Assembly: GCA_964450955.1 (NCBI GenBank)
Contig: CAYVFI010000009.1
Span: 1 to 64,000, forward strand
Length of the DNA stretch: 64,000 nucleotides
Origin: CAYNWT01 sp964450955
Lineage (GTDB): Bacteria > Planctomycetota > Planctomycetia > Planctomycetales > Planctomycetaceae
Reading direction: 5' to 3'
The position numbers were made by a program, and so were the translations under genes. The first letter of the stretch is position 1. Every line of letters starts with the position of its first letter. The notes under the pieces were generated by a model that was not told the origin of the DNA, made no database searches, and saw only the letters and a program-made list of their open reading frames with translations. This document shows positions 16,944-25,749 of this stretch, piece after piece.

Positions 16944-17846
16944 TCATTTCTGGTTCGCGCTGATCTTTTTCAGCCACCCGTTGCGTTTCATCCAGCGTTG
17001 GCAAAGTTCGGGCCAATGCGAAGCGGGCGATTCGGTTTTTCGCAATCCGAAGCCGTGCCCGCCCGAATCAAACACGTGCAGTTCGGCAGGGATGCCGTGC
17101 TGGCGCAAAGCGGAAAATAGTTTGATGCTGGATTCCGGTTTCACCGGATCGTTCCACGCATGCGCGAAGAACATGGGTGGCGAATCGGCTGTCACGGTCA
17201 CGTGCGGTTCCAGCTTATCGTTCTTATCGACCAGATAAGCAGGGTACACCAAAACCGCGAAATCCGGACGCGAACTTACTTTGTCAGCATCATCAATTGC
17301 GTCGTACTGGCGATTGTCGAACGAAGTCGAAGTCATCGCTGACAGGAACCCGCCGGCGGAGAAGCCAAGGATTCCGATGCGTTTGGGATCGACTTTGAAC
17401 TCAGCCGCCCGCGATCGGATAAGGCTCATCGCTCGCTGGCAATCCTGTAATCCGTGCAGCCAACGTTGTTGCTTCTGCCGAGTTGGAACGCGGTACTTCA
17501 GCACGAACGCGGTGACACCAATCGAATTCAACCACTCGGCAACTTCGGTTCCTTCTTTGTCCCACGCCAGAATTCGCAACGCTCCGCCCGGGCAAATCAG
17601 AACCGCCGCGCCTGTGGCTTTGTCTGCGGGAGCTGAATAGACGGTGATGGTCGGTTTGCTGACGTTTGAGATTCGCGTTGTCGAAGGGTTCTCGCCGGGG
17701 CGAGTCTCAGATTTCTCAGGGCCAATTTCAGTGGTTTCGTCAGGGGCTTTGTCGGGCCAGACAGGAAGTTTGGTTCGCTGCTGTTGTGCCTGAACACCGG
17801 GGGCGACAAACGTGAGAAGCAGCAAGGCGACGACAGCGCGGGGCAT
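16944..17846 (-). CDS. Secreted alpha/beta-hydrolase (acetyl-esterase-like)
   Basis: A 300-residue exported hydrolase. The signal peptide (VVALLLLTFVAPGVQA) is followed by an esterase/lipase domain: oxyanion-side ICPGG, nucleophile elbow GFSAGG with S163, acid in NDPVKPESS and catalytic His in SGGHGFG. The arrangement resembles the BD-FAE/acetyl-xylan-esterase-like group common next to polysaccharide-degradation genes. The substrate is not known; removal of acyl groups from polysaccharides is an inference from family and export. Confidence 0.85.
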   Translation of the reverse strand: MPRAVVALLLLTFVAPGVQAQQQRTKLPVWPDKAPDETTEIGPEKSETRPGENPSTTRISNVSKPTITVYSAPADKATGAAVLICPGGALRILAWDKEGTEVAEWLNSIGVTAFVLKYRVPTRQKQQRWLHGLQDCQRAMSLIRSRAAEFKVDPKRIGILGFSAGGFLSAMTSTSFDNRQYDAIDDADKVSSRPDFAVLVYPAYLVDKNDKLEPHVTVTADSPPMFFAHAWNDPVKPESSIKLFSALRQHGIPAELHVFDSGGHGFGLRKTESPASHWPELCQRWMKRNGWLKKISANQK

Positions 17847-18227
17847 TGGTTAAGTCTCTCAGGGAGGGCGGGTAACGCAGTGCAGTGTTTATAACACGGT
17901 GGACAGCGGCAAGGGTGGAGTGAGAAGTCTGGCTGTGAGCGAGAAGTCAGGCGTTTTGAATCGCGAGTCCGTGCGCGATGTTGAGATGTTTGATAGTTGA
18001 TGTGGAAACGCCACGTTTGAGGTCTGATGGTCAGTCGTCACTGATCCGCGACGGCCGGTACTTCGCGCGCGAAATAACAGGGGGTCAATGCGGGCCGGCG
18101 ATTGGGCGCGTTGGAGCGGAGCGGGCGATTCGCTTCACATGGGGCATTTCAATTCACCGATACACATGTAAGACGATATTAGTGTCTTCAATCGGCAGAT
18201 CTTGCCGCTTCGACGTAAGGGCGTTCA
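17847..18227. other. Divergent intergenic region without recognised gene
   Basis: This 381-bp gap separates the divergent esterase and the secreted-protein gene, so promoters for both should lie here. An open frame from 17978 runs into the next gene in another frame and has no recognisable content. An AAGGGCG ribosome binding site precedes the ATG at 18228. No clear hairpin was seen. Confidence 0.5.
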
Positions 18228-19184
18228 ATGGTTCTCTCTAAAAGATTCACTCTGGTAGTTCTGGCGGGCGTGGTTGCTTTGTGGTCCGCCGACACAGCTT
18301 CCGCTCAGGGCGTTATTCCTGGCAGTGGAAAACGCATCAACCAGGTTGGCGATGACTTCGAAGACGAAAAGTGGGACTGGGTTGTTAACGGTCAAAAGGC
18401 CAGCAAAGAACAGGACGAACAGATCCGCCAGCCGCTTGGGTTCTCAACCAACAAGCGCTGGTTTGAAAGTCCCAAGCGTGGGCAACCGGATATTCTGCGA
18501 CGAGTGAAAACGCCGCCGGGCGGAATCGTCGGCAGCAAGGGCTCCCTATTGATCCAGACGGTGAACTCAGGCGTACCGAACTTCAAGAGTTTCAAGATGA
18601 TGCAGGACGACCTGGTCCTTTCCAGTGCGTCTCGAATCGGCATGCTGTCGGTCGCCAGAACTCCGCAAGCGGTGACTCGTATTTACTTCCCGCCGTTTCA
18701 GCAGTGGGAAAACCGAACTGGAACACACTTCGGCTACCGAATTGACCTGAAGACAACGAAGTTCGAAGCTCAGCAGTCCAGCCGGTTCATGCGAACTTAC
18801 TCGACAATGGTTCCGACGACCGAACCATACTGGCCCGGGTTCTTCATTGAATTCCACAGCGAAACAGACGCCAAGTACAAGGAAGATGCCGCCCGGATCA
18901 TCATTCGCGGCAACCACCTTGGGCGTGAGGTTCCCAGCAAGTACATCACCGAAGGCTGGTGGACTTTTGGAATGTCGGTCACGCCTGACGGGCAGGTTCA
19001 CTACTACGCCGGCGAAGGGGTCGATGACCTCAAGGCAACCGATTATCTTTACAGCAGCCGACCGTATGGGAACTCTGCTGAGAAGTTTGCGACTCAGTTT
19101 TTCAACGTGTGCAACAAGGATGACGGCCGAACATGGTCAACGGGATTCATTATCGATGATCCGTCTATCTACGTCGCACAGTAG
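18228..19184 (+). CDS. Conserved secreted protein of unknown function
   Basis: A 318-residue protein with a clear signal peptide (FTLVVLAGVVALWSADTASAQ). I do not recognise a named family. Visible features are an acidic DDFEDEKWDWVVNG segment, which often starts lectin/glucanase-like or LamG-like secreted domains in planctomycetes, and alternating beta-strand-like stretches such as FFIEFHSETD and GWWTFGMSVTPDGQVHYYAGEG. This suggests an all-beta carbohydrate-binding-like fold. It is monocistronic: divergent from the esterase and closed by a strong terminator. The two Cys-poor halves show no catalytic motif. Confidence 0.7.
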   Translation: MVLSKRFTLVVLAGVVALWSADTASAQGVIPGSGKRINQVGDDFEDEKWDWVVNGQKASKEQDEQIRQPLGFSTNKRWFESPKRGQPDILRRVKTPPGGIVGSKGSLLIQTVNSGVPNFKSFKMMQDDLVLSSASRIGMLSVARTPQAVTRIYFPPFQQWENRTGTHFGYRIDLKTTKFEAQQSSRFMRTYSTMVPTTEPYWPGFFIEFHSETDAKYKEDAARIIIRGNHLGREVPSKYITEGWWTFGMSVTPDGQVHYYAGEGVDDLKATDYLYSSRPYGNSAEKFATQFFNVCNKDDGRTWSTGFIIDDPSIYVAQ

Positions 19185-19269
19185 GAGACCGGCCAGCGAC
19201 TTGCTGGCCACAAATTGACGGACGGGCCCGCTGTGAATCCTCAATAAAAAAACGTCAGGGCCAATAAGA

Positions 19270-19299
19270 AAGCCCGGTCTGCTTACACAGACCGGGCTT
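19270..19299 (+). terminator. Rho-independent terminator
   Basis: A perfect 12-bp stem, aagcccggtctg / cagaccgggctt, with the loop cttaca is followed by cttctat. It lies 85 bp after the secreted-protein stop and before the convergent larE gene. Confidence 0.75.
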
Positions 19300-19386
19300 C
19301 TTCTATGAACCGGCATCACTGGTTGCTCAACCTGCTGATCGAAGTATCGGTCGTTTGTGTTCTGGCTGCTCCAATCTGCGCGGTCA

Positions 19387-19433
19387 CCTCGCCCGGGCTT
19401 ACAACCCGACCTCTCCCCTAAAAAAGGGCGAGG
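19387..19433. repeat. Hairpin repeat between terminator and larE
   Basis: Arms cctcgccc (19387-19394) and gggcgagg (19426-19433) enclose a 31-bp loop with ctctccccta and a run of A. It resembles other REP-type units of the window, but is shorter. Confidence 0.45.
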
Positions 19434-19477
19434 CGACCTGGACGGTGTCTACGAGCGAACGGTTTCAAAGAACCGGT

Positions 19478-20305
19478 TCACTCCGGCAACTTCAACGTTA
19501 CCAACGGCAGTGCTTCGTTCATGCTGCCTGAACGGAAGCCAGCCGGATCGATGCTGACAGATTCGAACCCGAACCCAATCAGCTTGCGAAAGACTTGCTC
19601 CTGAATCGCTGTGACGTCAGCGATTGCCGCGGCGGGAACCTCAATGCGTGCGTGGTCTTTGGCTTCACACCGAACCCGAAGTTCGCGCAGGTTGAGTTCT
19701 TGTTTCAGGAAGTGTTCAGCCTGGTCGATTCTTCGCAGGCGTTCCACAGTGACTTCAGTGCCGTAGGCGATGCGGCTGGAAAGGCACGGGGTAGCTGGCT
19801 TGTCCCAAACGGGTAGATTCCACAGCTTTGCGAGTTCTCGCACATCGGATTTGTTGCAGTTGGCATCGACCAGCGGACTACGAACTTTGAATTCAGCGGC
19901 GGCTTGGAGACCGGGTCGGTAGTCGCCCAGATCGTCGGTGTTGGTTCCGTTGGCAATCACTTCGAAACCAAGTTTGTCGTGGCGAGACGCGATTTGCGAG
20001 TACAGTTCGGTCTTGCAGTAGCGGCAGCGGTCGGACGGATTGCTTGTGTAGTTGGGATTTCGGAACTCATCCGTTTGCAAGATGATATGCCGGATGCCAA
20101 TGAGTTCGGCCAGTTGTTTGGCTTCCTCCAATTCGCCCGACGCCATGCTGGGGCTAACCGCAGTCACGGCACATGCTGAATCACACACGAGTGCTGCTGC
20201 TTTGCACACCACGGCGCTGTCCACACCTGCGGAAAACGCGACAGCGACGCGACCATAGCTGCGGATCGCGTTCAAGAGGAGTTTCTGTTTTGTTTCAAGC
20301 GACAT
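19478..20305 (-). CDS. larE: LarE-like ATP-dependent sulfur transferase
   Basis: A 275-residue PP-loop ATPase of the LarE family, which in lactate racemase biogenesis inserts sulfur into the nickel-pincer nucleotide precursor. The adenylation loop reads AFSAGVDSA (residues 23-31; canonical SGGVDS, so one glycine is alanine). Three conserved cysteines are present: C94 and C97 (DRCRYCKTE) and C174 (PCLSSR). This fits the class that holds an iron-sulfur cluster rather than the single sacrificial-cysteine type. No larA, larB or larC gene is in the window, so the substrate here is open. It converges with the secreted-protein gene. Confidence 0.85.
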   Translation of the reverse strand: MSLETKQKLLLNAIRSYGRVAVAFSAGVDSAVVCKAAALVCDSACAVTAVSPSMASGELEEAKQLAELIGIRHIILQTDEFRNPNYTSNPSDRCRYCKTELYSQIASRHDKLGFEVIANGTNTDDLGDYRPGLQAAAEFKVRSPLVDANCNKSDVRELAKLWNLPVWDKPATPCLSSRIAYGTEVTVERLRRIDQAEHFLKQELNLRELRVRCEAKDHARIEVPAAAIADVTAIQEQVFRKLIGFGFESVSIDPAGFRSGSMNEALPLVTLKLPE

Positions 20306-20410
20306 GCGAATCAGTCTATTCGCATCCGACGTTGGTAAAAAGAGTCGAACAAAGATGACGGTTCGCGGGTAACTGCAGTGGGAAGAAATGGTTCACACTT
20401 CAACGCCACC

Positions 20411-20483
20411 CGAAGTGGACGAGGCGACGAGTCCCGGATATTCCTGCTCAGTCCGGCGGAACTGGTTGCCTCGCCCACTACGG
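20411..20483. repeat. Dispersed repeat, copy 2, forming an imperfect palindrome
   Basis: Segment 20411-20437 matches copy 1 at 11800-11827. Here a second arm, gcctcgcccactacg near 20468-20482, is its reverse complement over 13 of 15 bases, giving an imperfect palindrome of about 70 bp. It lies in the divergent gap between larE and the next gene. Confidence 0.55.
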
Positions 20484-20533
20484 CTCGCTGAATACTGGCG
20501 CAACTGATTGGCGTTTTTGCTCGGCGGATGCGT

Positions 20534-20539
20534 TATACT
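20534..20539 (+). promoter_or_regulatory. Candidate -10 box (TATACT)
   Basis: TATACT lies 36 bp upstream of the ATG at 20576. A weak TTGGCG candidate -35 lies at 20508 with a long 20-bp spacer. It is the best sigma70-like match in this divergent gap, but remains tentative. Confidence 0.35.
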
Positions 20540-20575
20540 TTCCTGGTTGGTAATGGACTTAGCTCAGGCGCCCTC

Positions 20576-22390
20576 ATGAAACAGTTTTTGGTCTGCGGTC
20601 TGCTTCTGGTTGGCTTCACACAATCTGCTGTCGCAGAACCACTTGATGTGACTCCGGAACAGAAGAAGGAACTTGTCGCACTGTCAAAATCGTTGCGCGA
20701 CACCAGAAAGTTGCTGGCAAAGAAGCGGTTCGATGACGTGCGTGAGCAGATTGCGAAGGCGGCCGCAAAGCTGGAGGAGATGGGGCTGGAGGAAGGTGAA
20801 CGCGATCGAACCTACAAGTCAGTCGTCAAAGCGCTCAGTAACCTGCGGGGTAAGTTGCCGGTCAGTTTCGAAACGGAAATTGCTCCGATATTGAAAGAGA
20901 ACTGTCTGCGATGTCACGGATCGGCCCGACAGTCTGCTCGGCTGCGGTTGGACACGTTTGAGCAGATGGCGAAGGGGGGAGCGAACGGGCCACTGGTTCG
21001 TGGTACGAACCCCCGCAACAGCTTGCTGGTGGCAAAACTGACGGTCAAAGACGAAAAGCTGCGGATGCCTAAGAATGGTGCTCAGCTTCCTGACGACCAA
21101 ATCCTGCTGATCGCCAAGTGGGTCTCACAGGGTTCGCCGTTTGATGGAGCCGACCGGAAAGCAGAGATCGGTTCCAAGCCAAAAGAACCAGAAAAGCCAC
21201 TGGTCATCGCGCGGCCGGACGGAAGTGAGACGGTTTCGTTCAAGAAAGATATTGCTCCATGGATGGTGGGCGTTTGCCTGGGCTGTCACGGCGACCGCAA
21301 CCCGCGCAGTGGGTTTTCTTTGGCGACGTTCGAAGGTTTGTTGCGCGGTGGCGACCGGGGTGACTCACTGGTTCCCGGGAATGCCGATGAAAGTCTGCTC
21401 GTGGATCTTGTGTTGCGGCAGAAAGATCAGGATGGCGAACCGCTTAAGATGCCGGCCGGCAATCAGACCCGTATCAAAAGAAGCCAGGCATTGGCGCTGG
21501 AAAAGTGGGTCAACGAAGGAGCGAAGTTTGATGGTGGCGATGCGAAAGCGCCGCTGCGTGATTTGGTTCCCACGCCTGCTGAACTGGAGGCAGAGCGGCT
21601 AGCGAAGATGAGTTCAAAGGAATTCAGCGAACGGCGGATGAAGCAGGGCAACGATCTTTGGGAAGAAGTTTTGCCGCGTGACGAGGTTTTCACGGCCACA
21701 TCGCCGAACACCTATGTGTTTGCCGCGACGGAAGAACGCGCGAAGCAGGTTAGCGGTTGGGCAGAAAAGGATGTTGAGGCAATCAAGGCATTCTTCAAGT
21801 TCACCAATGGCGAACCCTGGCGCGGACGACTTAACATTTTCGTTGCGCGAGATCGTTTTGCGTATGAGGAATTCAATCAGGCATTGAACCGTCAAACACC
21901 GCCCGACATGATTAGCCACGCTCGCATCACAGCTGGTGCCAGTGACGCTTATATTGTCGTTCAGGATGTTGGTGACGAAGTCTCCACCACGTCGCCCGGA
22001 CTCCGAACCAGTGTGACCGTGCAGTTGGCGGATGCCTTTGTTCAACGCAGCGGAAACGTTCCGCCTCGCGTGATCGGTCGAGGTGTTGGGTTGCTGCTGG
22101 CGTCTAAGTCAGCAGACAAGTCTGACCCATGGTTCATGGCATTGCCGACACGACTGAAAGGAGTTGCCGTCGCGCGGTCGCAGGAAGTTTTTGACAACGG
22201 GTCGTTTACACCAGCAGAAACGGATGCAGTTGGTTATGCTTTGGCGGGCTTCATGAACCGTTCAGGTTCAGCTAAGTTTATTGCGTTCCTTACGGAACTC
22301 CAAAACGGTTCGAGGCTGGCAGATGCGGCTCGGAAAGTCTATCGACAAACTCCGGCCCAGATGGGTGAGGCGTTTATGCGTTCGAAGTGA
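20576..22390 (+). CDS. Secreted protein with two cytochrome-c-like PSCyt1 domains
   Basis: A 604-residue exported protein; starting at the ATG at 20576 gives a clean signal peptide (KQFLVCGLLLVGFTQSAVA). A charged helical region (residues 25-100) precedes two PSCyt1-type domains with C110-LR-C113-H114 and C234-LG-C237-H238. Both keep the RL(R)LDTFE / SLATFE stretch that follows in the family. The C-terminal 260 residues resemble the peptidase-like tail of planctomycete secreted proteins (IFVARDRFAYEEF), but no HExxH motif is present, so activity is doubtful. The next gene, thiO, starts 22 bp after the stop. Confidence 0.8.
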   Translation: MKQFLVCGLLLVGFTQSAVAEPLDVTPEQKKELVALSKSLRDTRKLLAKKRFDDVREQIAKAAAKLEEMGLEEGERDRTYKSVVKALSNLRGKLPVSFETEIAPILKENCLRCHGSARQSARLRLDTFEQMAKGGANGPLVRGTNPRNSLLVAKLTVKDEKLRMPKNGAQLPDDQILLIAKWVSQGSPFDGADRKAEIGSKPKEPEKPLVIARPDGSETVSFKKDIAPWMVGVCLGCHGDRNPRSGFSLATFEGLLRGGDRGDSLVPGNADESLLVDLVLRQKDQDGEPLKMPAGNQTRIKRSQALALEKWVNEGAKFDGGDAKAPLRDLVPTPAELEAERLAKMSSKEFSERRMKQGNDLWEEVLPRDEVFTATSPNTYVFAATEERAKQVSGWAEKDVEAIKAFFKFTNGEPWRGRLNIFVARDRFAYEEFNQALNRQTPPDMISHARITAGASDAYIVVQDVGDEVSTTSPGLRTSVTVQLADAFVQRSGNVPPRVIGRGVGLLLASKSADKSDPWFMALPTRLKGVAVARSQEVFDNGSFTPAETDAVGYALAGFMNRSGSAKFIAFLTELQNGSRLADAARKVYRQTPAQMGEAFMRSK

Positions 22391-22412
22391 TCGCAGCCCT
22401 GGAAGCAGTTGA

Positions 22413-23543
22413 ATGAAACGTGGAACGGATGTCATCGTCGTTGGTGGCGGCGCGATTGGTCTCTCGACGGCCTGGGAACTTGCTCAGCAAGGAGTCTCGG
22501 TTCGCGTGATGGACCGTGGACGCTGCGGACGGGAAGCATCGTGGGCTGGGGCAGGGATGATCATCCCTGGCAATTCTTTGAAGGCCACCACGCCTGAAGC
22601 TCGATTGCGTGCAATGAGTTTCGAATTGTGGCCAGCCGTCAGCGAGAAGCTGCTATCGAGTACCGGCGTCGATAATGAATTCAAACGCTGCGGCGGCCTG
22701 GAAGTTCGCTTTGCAACGGACGTTTGCCAGCTGGAACACGAGATCGAACGCTGGCGGTCTGAGGGCGTTGATGTCGAACCACTTAACGCGCGCGATTTGT
22801 TTCTGGCCGAAAAAGCAATCAATCCGGAACTGGCGGGCGGTTACCAATTGCCGGCGATGTCTCAGATTCGCAATCCGCGCCATTTGCGAGCTCTGCAACT
22901 GGCGTGTCAGGAACTGGGTGTGCTGATTGAAGAGGAAGACCCCGTTGTGGGTTTCGCTCGAGAAGAAAACCGAGTGACCGGGGTGCAGGCACAGTCTGGT
23001 ACGTTTACCGCTGACCAAGTTTGTGTTTGTGCCGGCGCGTGGACCCGGCAGCTTCTAAACGAAACGGGTTTTGGGTTCGAAATTGAACCAGTCCGCGGGC
23101 AGATGGTCATGCTGAAGTGCAGCCCGTTGCCTTTCCGTCATATTGTCCAGTCTGGTACCCAGTACGTCGTTCCGCGTTCTGACGGCCGAGCGTTGGTGGG
23201 TTCGACTGAAGAACGCGTCGGCTTTGAGAAGCGAACCACGGCTGCGGGTGTTAGCAGTCTGTTACAGTTTGGAGTTTCCATGATTCCGCAGTTGGCGGAC
23301 GCGACTGTCGAACGGACGTGGTCAGGGCTACGGCCGGGCAGTCCAAATGGTGTGCCCTGCCTGGGGCTTGTGGGCGAGTTCACCAATCTGTTTGTGGCCG
23401 CCGGACACTTTCGGTGCGGCCTGCAAAATTCGCCAGCAACCGGCCGACTGCTAAGAGAAATCATTCTTGGGCAGCCGACTTGTCTTGACCCGCAGGACTT
23501 TGGGCCTGCTGCCGTACAGTCCGACGCATTGACTGCGTCCTGA
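22413..23543 (+). CDS. thiO: Glycine oxidase ThiO (FAD-dependent amino-acid oxidase)
   Basis: A 376-residue flavoprotein of the DAO family. It begins with the ADP-binding fold VIVVGGGAIGLSTAWELA, has the GAGMIIPG flavin-contact stretch near residue 47 and ends with RTWSGLRPGSPNGVPCLG and AAGHFRCGLQNSP, as in glycine oxidase. ThiO oxidises glycine to iminoglycine for the thiazole ring of thiamine in aerobes. ThiG, ThiS and ThiH are not nearby, so an amino-acid oxidase of other specificity cannot be excluded. It follows the PSCyt1 gene by 22 bp. Confidence 0.85.
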   Translation: MKRGTDVIVVGGGAIGLSTAWELAQQGVSVRVMDRGRCGREASWAGAGMIIPGNSLKATTPEARLRAMSFELWPAVSEKLLSSTGVDNEFKRCGGLEVRFATDVCQLEHEIERWRSEGVDVEPLNARDLFLAEKAINPELAGGYQLPAMSQIRNPRHLRALQLACQELGVLIEEEDPVVGFAREENRVTGVQAQSGTFTADQVCVCAGAWTRQLLNETGFGFEIEPVRGQMVMLKCSPLPFRHIVQSGTQYVVPRSDGRALVGSTEERVGFEKRTTAAGVSSLLQFGVSMIPQLADATVERTWSGLRPGSPNGVPCLGLVGEFTNLFVAAGHFRCGLQNSPATGRLLREIILGQPTCLDPQDFGPAAVQSDALTAS

Positions 23544-23631
23544 GCCAGGTCAACAGTGTTCGGAATCTCTGAGATTTGTTCGTAAGATGCGGCACAGATC
23601 CCACGTCACTGGAATGGAGTATCACGCCTAA

Positions 23632-24843
23632 ATGTCCGCGGCCTTTCCTGTAAATCGAGTTGCTGTTATTGGTTCCGGCCCAATTGGCCTGGAAGCGGCA
23701 CTGCACGCAACTCGCGCCGGCTTTGAGGTAGCCGTGTTCGAAAAAGGCGAAGTTGCGGACAGTGTGCGAAACTGGGGGCACATCCGGCTGTTTAGTCCGT
23801 TCTCGATGAACGCTTCTGACACGGGACGAGAGGCCATTACTAACGCCGGCGGAACATTGCCTGAAAATGACGACCTACTGACCGGTAAACAATTTTACGA
23901 AGCGTATCTGAAACCGCTTAGCGAACTGCCTGAACTGGCCGGTCGTATTCATCAGAACACAGGCGTCACGGCGATTGGGCGTCGGTGGTTACGCAAAGGG
24001 CATGCGATTGGGCACGCCACGCGACAGGCAGATATGTTTGATCTGGTTGTCCGGTGCGGTGATGAAGAACGCGTTGAGACGGCCAACTTTGTGTTCGACT
24101 GTTCTGGTAGCTACCCAAATCATCGACTGATCGGCGGCGGAGGGCAGGGGTGTCCCGGTGAATCCAGGCTGCCGGCCAACTGTTACCAATTGGCTGACAT
24201 TCTGGGTTCTGACCGACCGCACTTTCTTGGTAAACACACATTTGTTGTCGGTGGTGGTTACTCGGCCGCCACTGCAATCGTATCACTTGGCGAACTGATG
24301 CAGGCCGAACCAAAAACATCTGTCACATGGCTGACGCGCGGCGATGACGGCGTGCCCATGCATCGCGCTGCAGGTGACCCGCTGGTTGAACGCGATCGCA
24401 TTGCATCGACGGCGAATCAACTTGTCGCAGACGGTCGTGTCACGTGGATCCGGGAACAGCGCATTGTAAATATTGAAACCGGCGCCGGTTATCGGGTGAC
24501 GCTGGAAACAGTATCGGGCGACCGGACTGTCTATTCGTTCGATCAAATTGCGGCTCACCCCGGATATCGCCCTGACACGTCGCTGTACCGAGAACTTCAG
24601 GTCCACGAATGCTACGCTTCGGAAGGCCCCATCAAGTTGGCGGCCGCGCTGCTGGGTGGGTCTGGTGACTGTTTGATTCAGCCGGAGACCGGCCCGGAGA
24701 CGCTTAAGAATCCGGAACCTGGTTTCTTTGTGCTGGGTTCGAAGTCGTATGGCCGCAATTCACGTTTTCTAATTCAGGCAGGTCTTCGACAGATTGAGGA
24801 TGTTATGCCACTGATTGCCAAGCAACTGGAAGCGACCGCATGA
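23632..24843 (+). CDS. FAD/NAD(P)-binding flavoprotein oxidoreductase, first gene of a radical SAM module
   Basis: A 403-residue soluble protein with two Rossmann signatures: VAVIGSGPIGLEAAL (from residue 10; FAD) and VVGGGYSAATA (residue 205; NAD(P)H). This is the layout of TrkA/FMO-like and thioredoxin-reductase-like flavoproteins. The stretch RNWGHIRLFSPFSMNAS is distinctive, and the C-terminus has FFVLGSKSYGRNSRFLIQAG, a typical FAD-binding end. It lacks a CxxC redox disulfide. Its stop overlaps the start of the radical SAM gene (ATGA), so the two are translationally coupled. The substrate is unknown; it may finish or prime a metabolite modified by the radical SAM enzyme. Confidence 0.8.
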   Translation: MSAAFPVNRVAVIGSGPIGLEAALHATRAGFEVAVFEKGEVADSVRNWGHIRLFSPFSMNASDTGREAITNAGGTLPENDDLLTGKQFYEAYLKPLSELPELAGRIHQNTGVTAIGRRWLRKGHAIGHATRQADMFDLVVRCGDEERVETANFVFDCSGSYPNHRLIGGGGQGCPGESRLPANCYQLADILGSDRPHFLGKHTFVVGGGYSAATAIVSLGELMQAEPKTSVTWLTRGDDGVPMHRAAGDPLVERDRIASTANQLVADGRVTWIREQRIVNIETGAGYRVTLETVSGDRTVYSFDQIAAHPGYRPDTSLYRELQVHECYASEGPIKLAAALLGGSGDCLIQPETGPETLKNPEPGFFVLGSKSYGRNSRFLIQAGLRQIEDVMPLIAKQLEATA

Positions 24844-25739
24844 GTTCAGTTATCGAAGATACGCCTAAGGTGGAACTTACCTCACTGGACGAACTGTGGT
24901 TTCAGGTGTCCGGTACGCTGTGCAACCTTGAGTGTTCGCACTGCTTCATCAGCTGCAGCCCCAGGAACGACAGCTTCGGCTACCTGACTTTGGAAACAGT
25001 CGAACGCACGTTGGCCGAAGCCGAATCATGGGGCGTGAAGGAATACTACTTCACCGGCGGCGAACCGTTTCTGAACCGCGAGATGGTTCCGATTATCGAA
25101 ACAACGATTAAGCATGGCCCGGTGACTGTGCTCACCAACGGCACGGTTCTTAAACGCGAATGGTTAGAAAGACTGCAAGCGGCGGAGAACGCCAGTACTT
25201 ATGGTCTGGAATTTCGCGTGTCGATTGATGGTCCGACTGCCGAGATGAACGATCCCATCCGCGGCGCCGGTACGTTTCACCGAGCAGTGAAGGGGGTGGG
25301 ACTGCTGGTGGAGTATGGGTTCCTGCCCATCATTACCATGACACGCACGTGGTCAGAGAATGACGATGTGCAGATACTGGATGCGTTCAAAGCAGTTCTG
25401 GCTCAACACGGTTGCACACGGCCGCGTTTAAAGGTTCTGCCGCGACTTCAAATTGGTGCCGAAGAAAATCGGACGTGCGGCTATGAGTCGTACGAACGCA
25501 TTACGCCCGAACTGATGGAAGACTTCGATAGCAATCTGCTGCTGTGCAGTCACAGCCGGATCGTCACTGACAAGGGCGTTTACGTCTGCCCCATTCTTAT
25601 CGAATCGCCCGACGCCAGGCTTGGCGACACGCTGGCGGAAGCCGGTGGCGACTTCGAACTTTCGCACGGCGCGTGTTACACGTGCTATCAGTACGGAGCG
25701 ATTTGCACGAACGCAACCTCCGTAAAGCGACACGAGTAG
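24840..25739 (+). CDS. Radical SAM protein with C-terminal cysteine cluster
   Basis: A 299-residue radical SAM enzyme: cluster motif C28-NLE-C32-SH-C35 (with an extra C39), SAM motif TGGEPF, and FRVSIDGPTAEMNDPIRG, typical of the SPASM/PqqE-like branch. The C-terminal part has spaced cysteines (LLLCSH, VYVCP, GACYTCYQYGAIC), suggesting an auxiliary iron-sulfur cluster of SPASM or twitch type. Such enzymes modify peptides or small molecules. No precursor-peptide gene is visible nearby, so a small-molecule substrate is as likely. It is coupled upstream to the flavoprotein (ATGA) and is followed 10 bp later by a metallophosphoesterase. Confidence 0.85.
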   Translation: MSSVIEDTPKVELTSLDELWFQVSGTLCNLECSHCFISCSPRNDSFGYLTLETVERTLAEAESWGVKEYYFTGGEPFLNREMVPIIETTIKHGPVTVLTNGTVLKREWLERLQAAENASTYGLEFRVSIDGPTAEMNDPIRGAGTFHRAVKGVGLLVEYGFLPIITMTRTWSENDDVQILDAFKAVLAQHGCTRPRLKVLPRLQIGAEENRTCGYESYERITPELMEDFDSNLLLCSHSRIVTDKGVYVCPILIESPDARLGDTLAEAGGDFELSHGACYTCYQYGAICTNATSVKRHE

Positions 25740-25749
25740 GAACCAAAAC

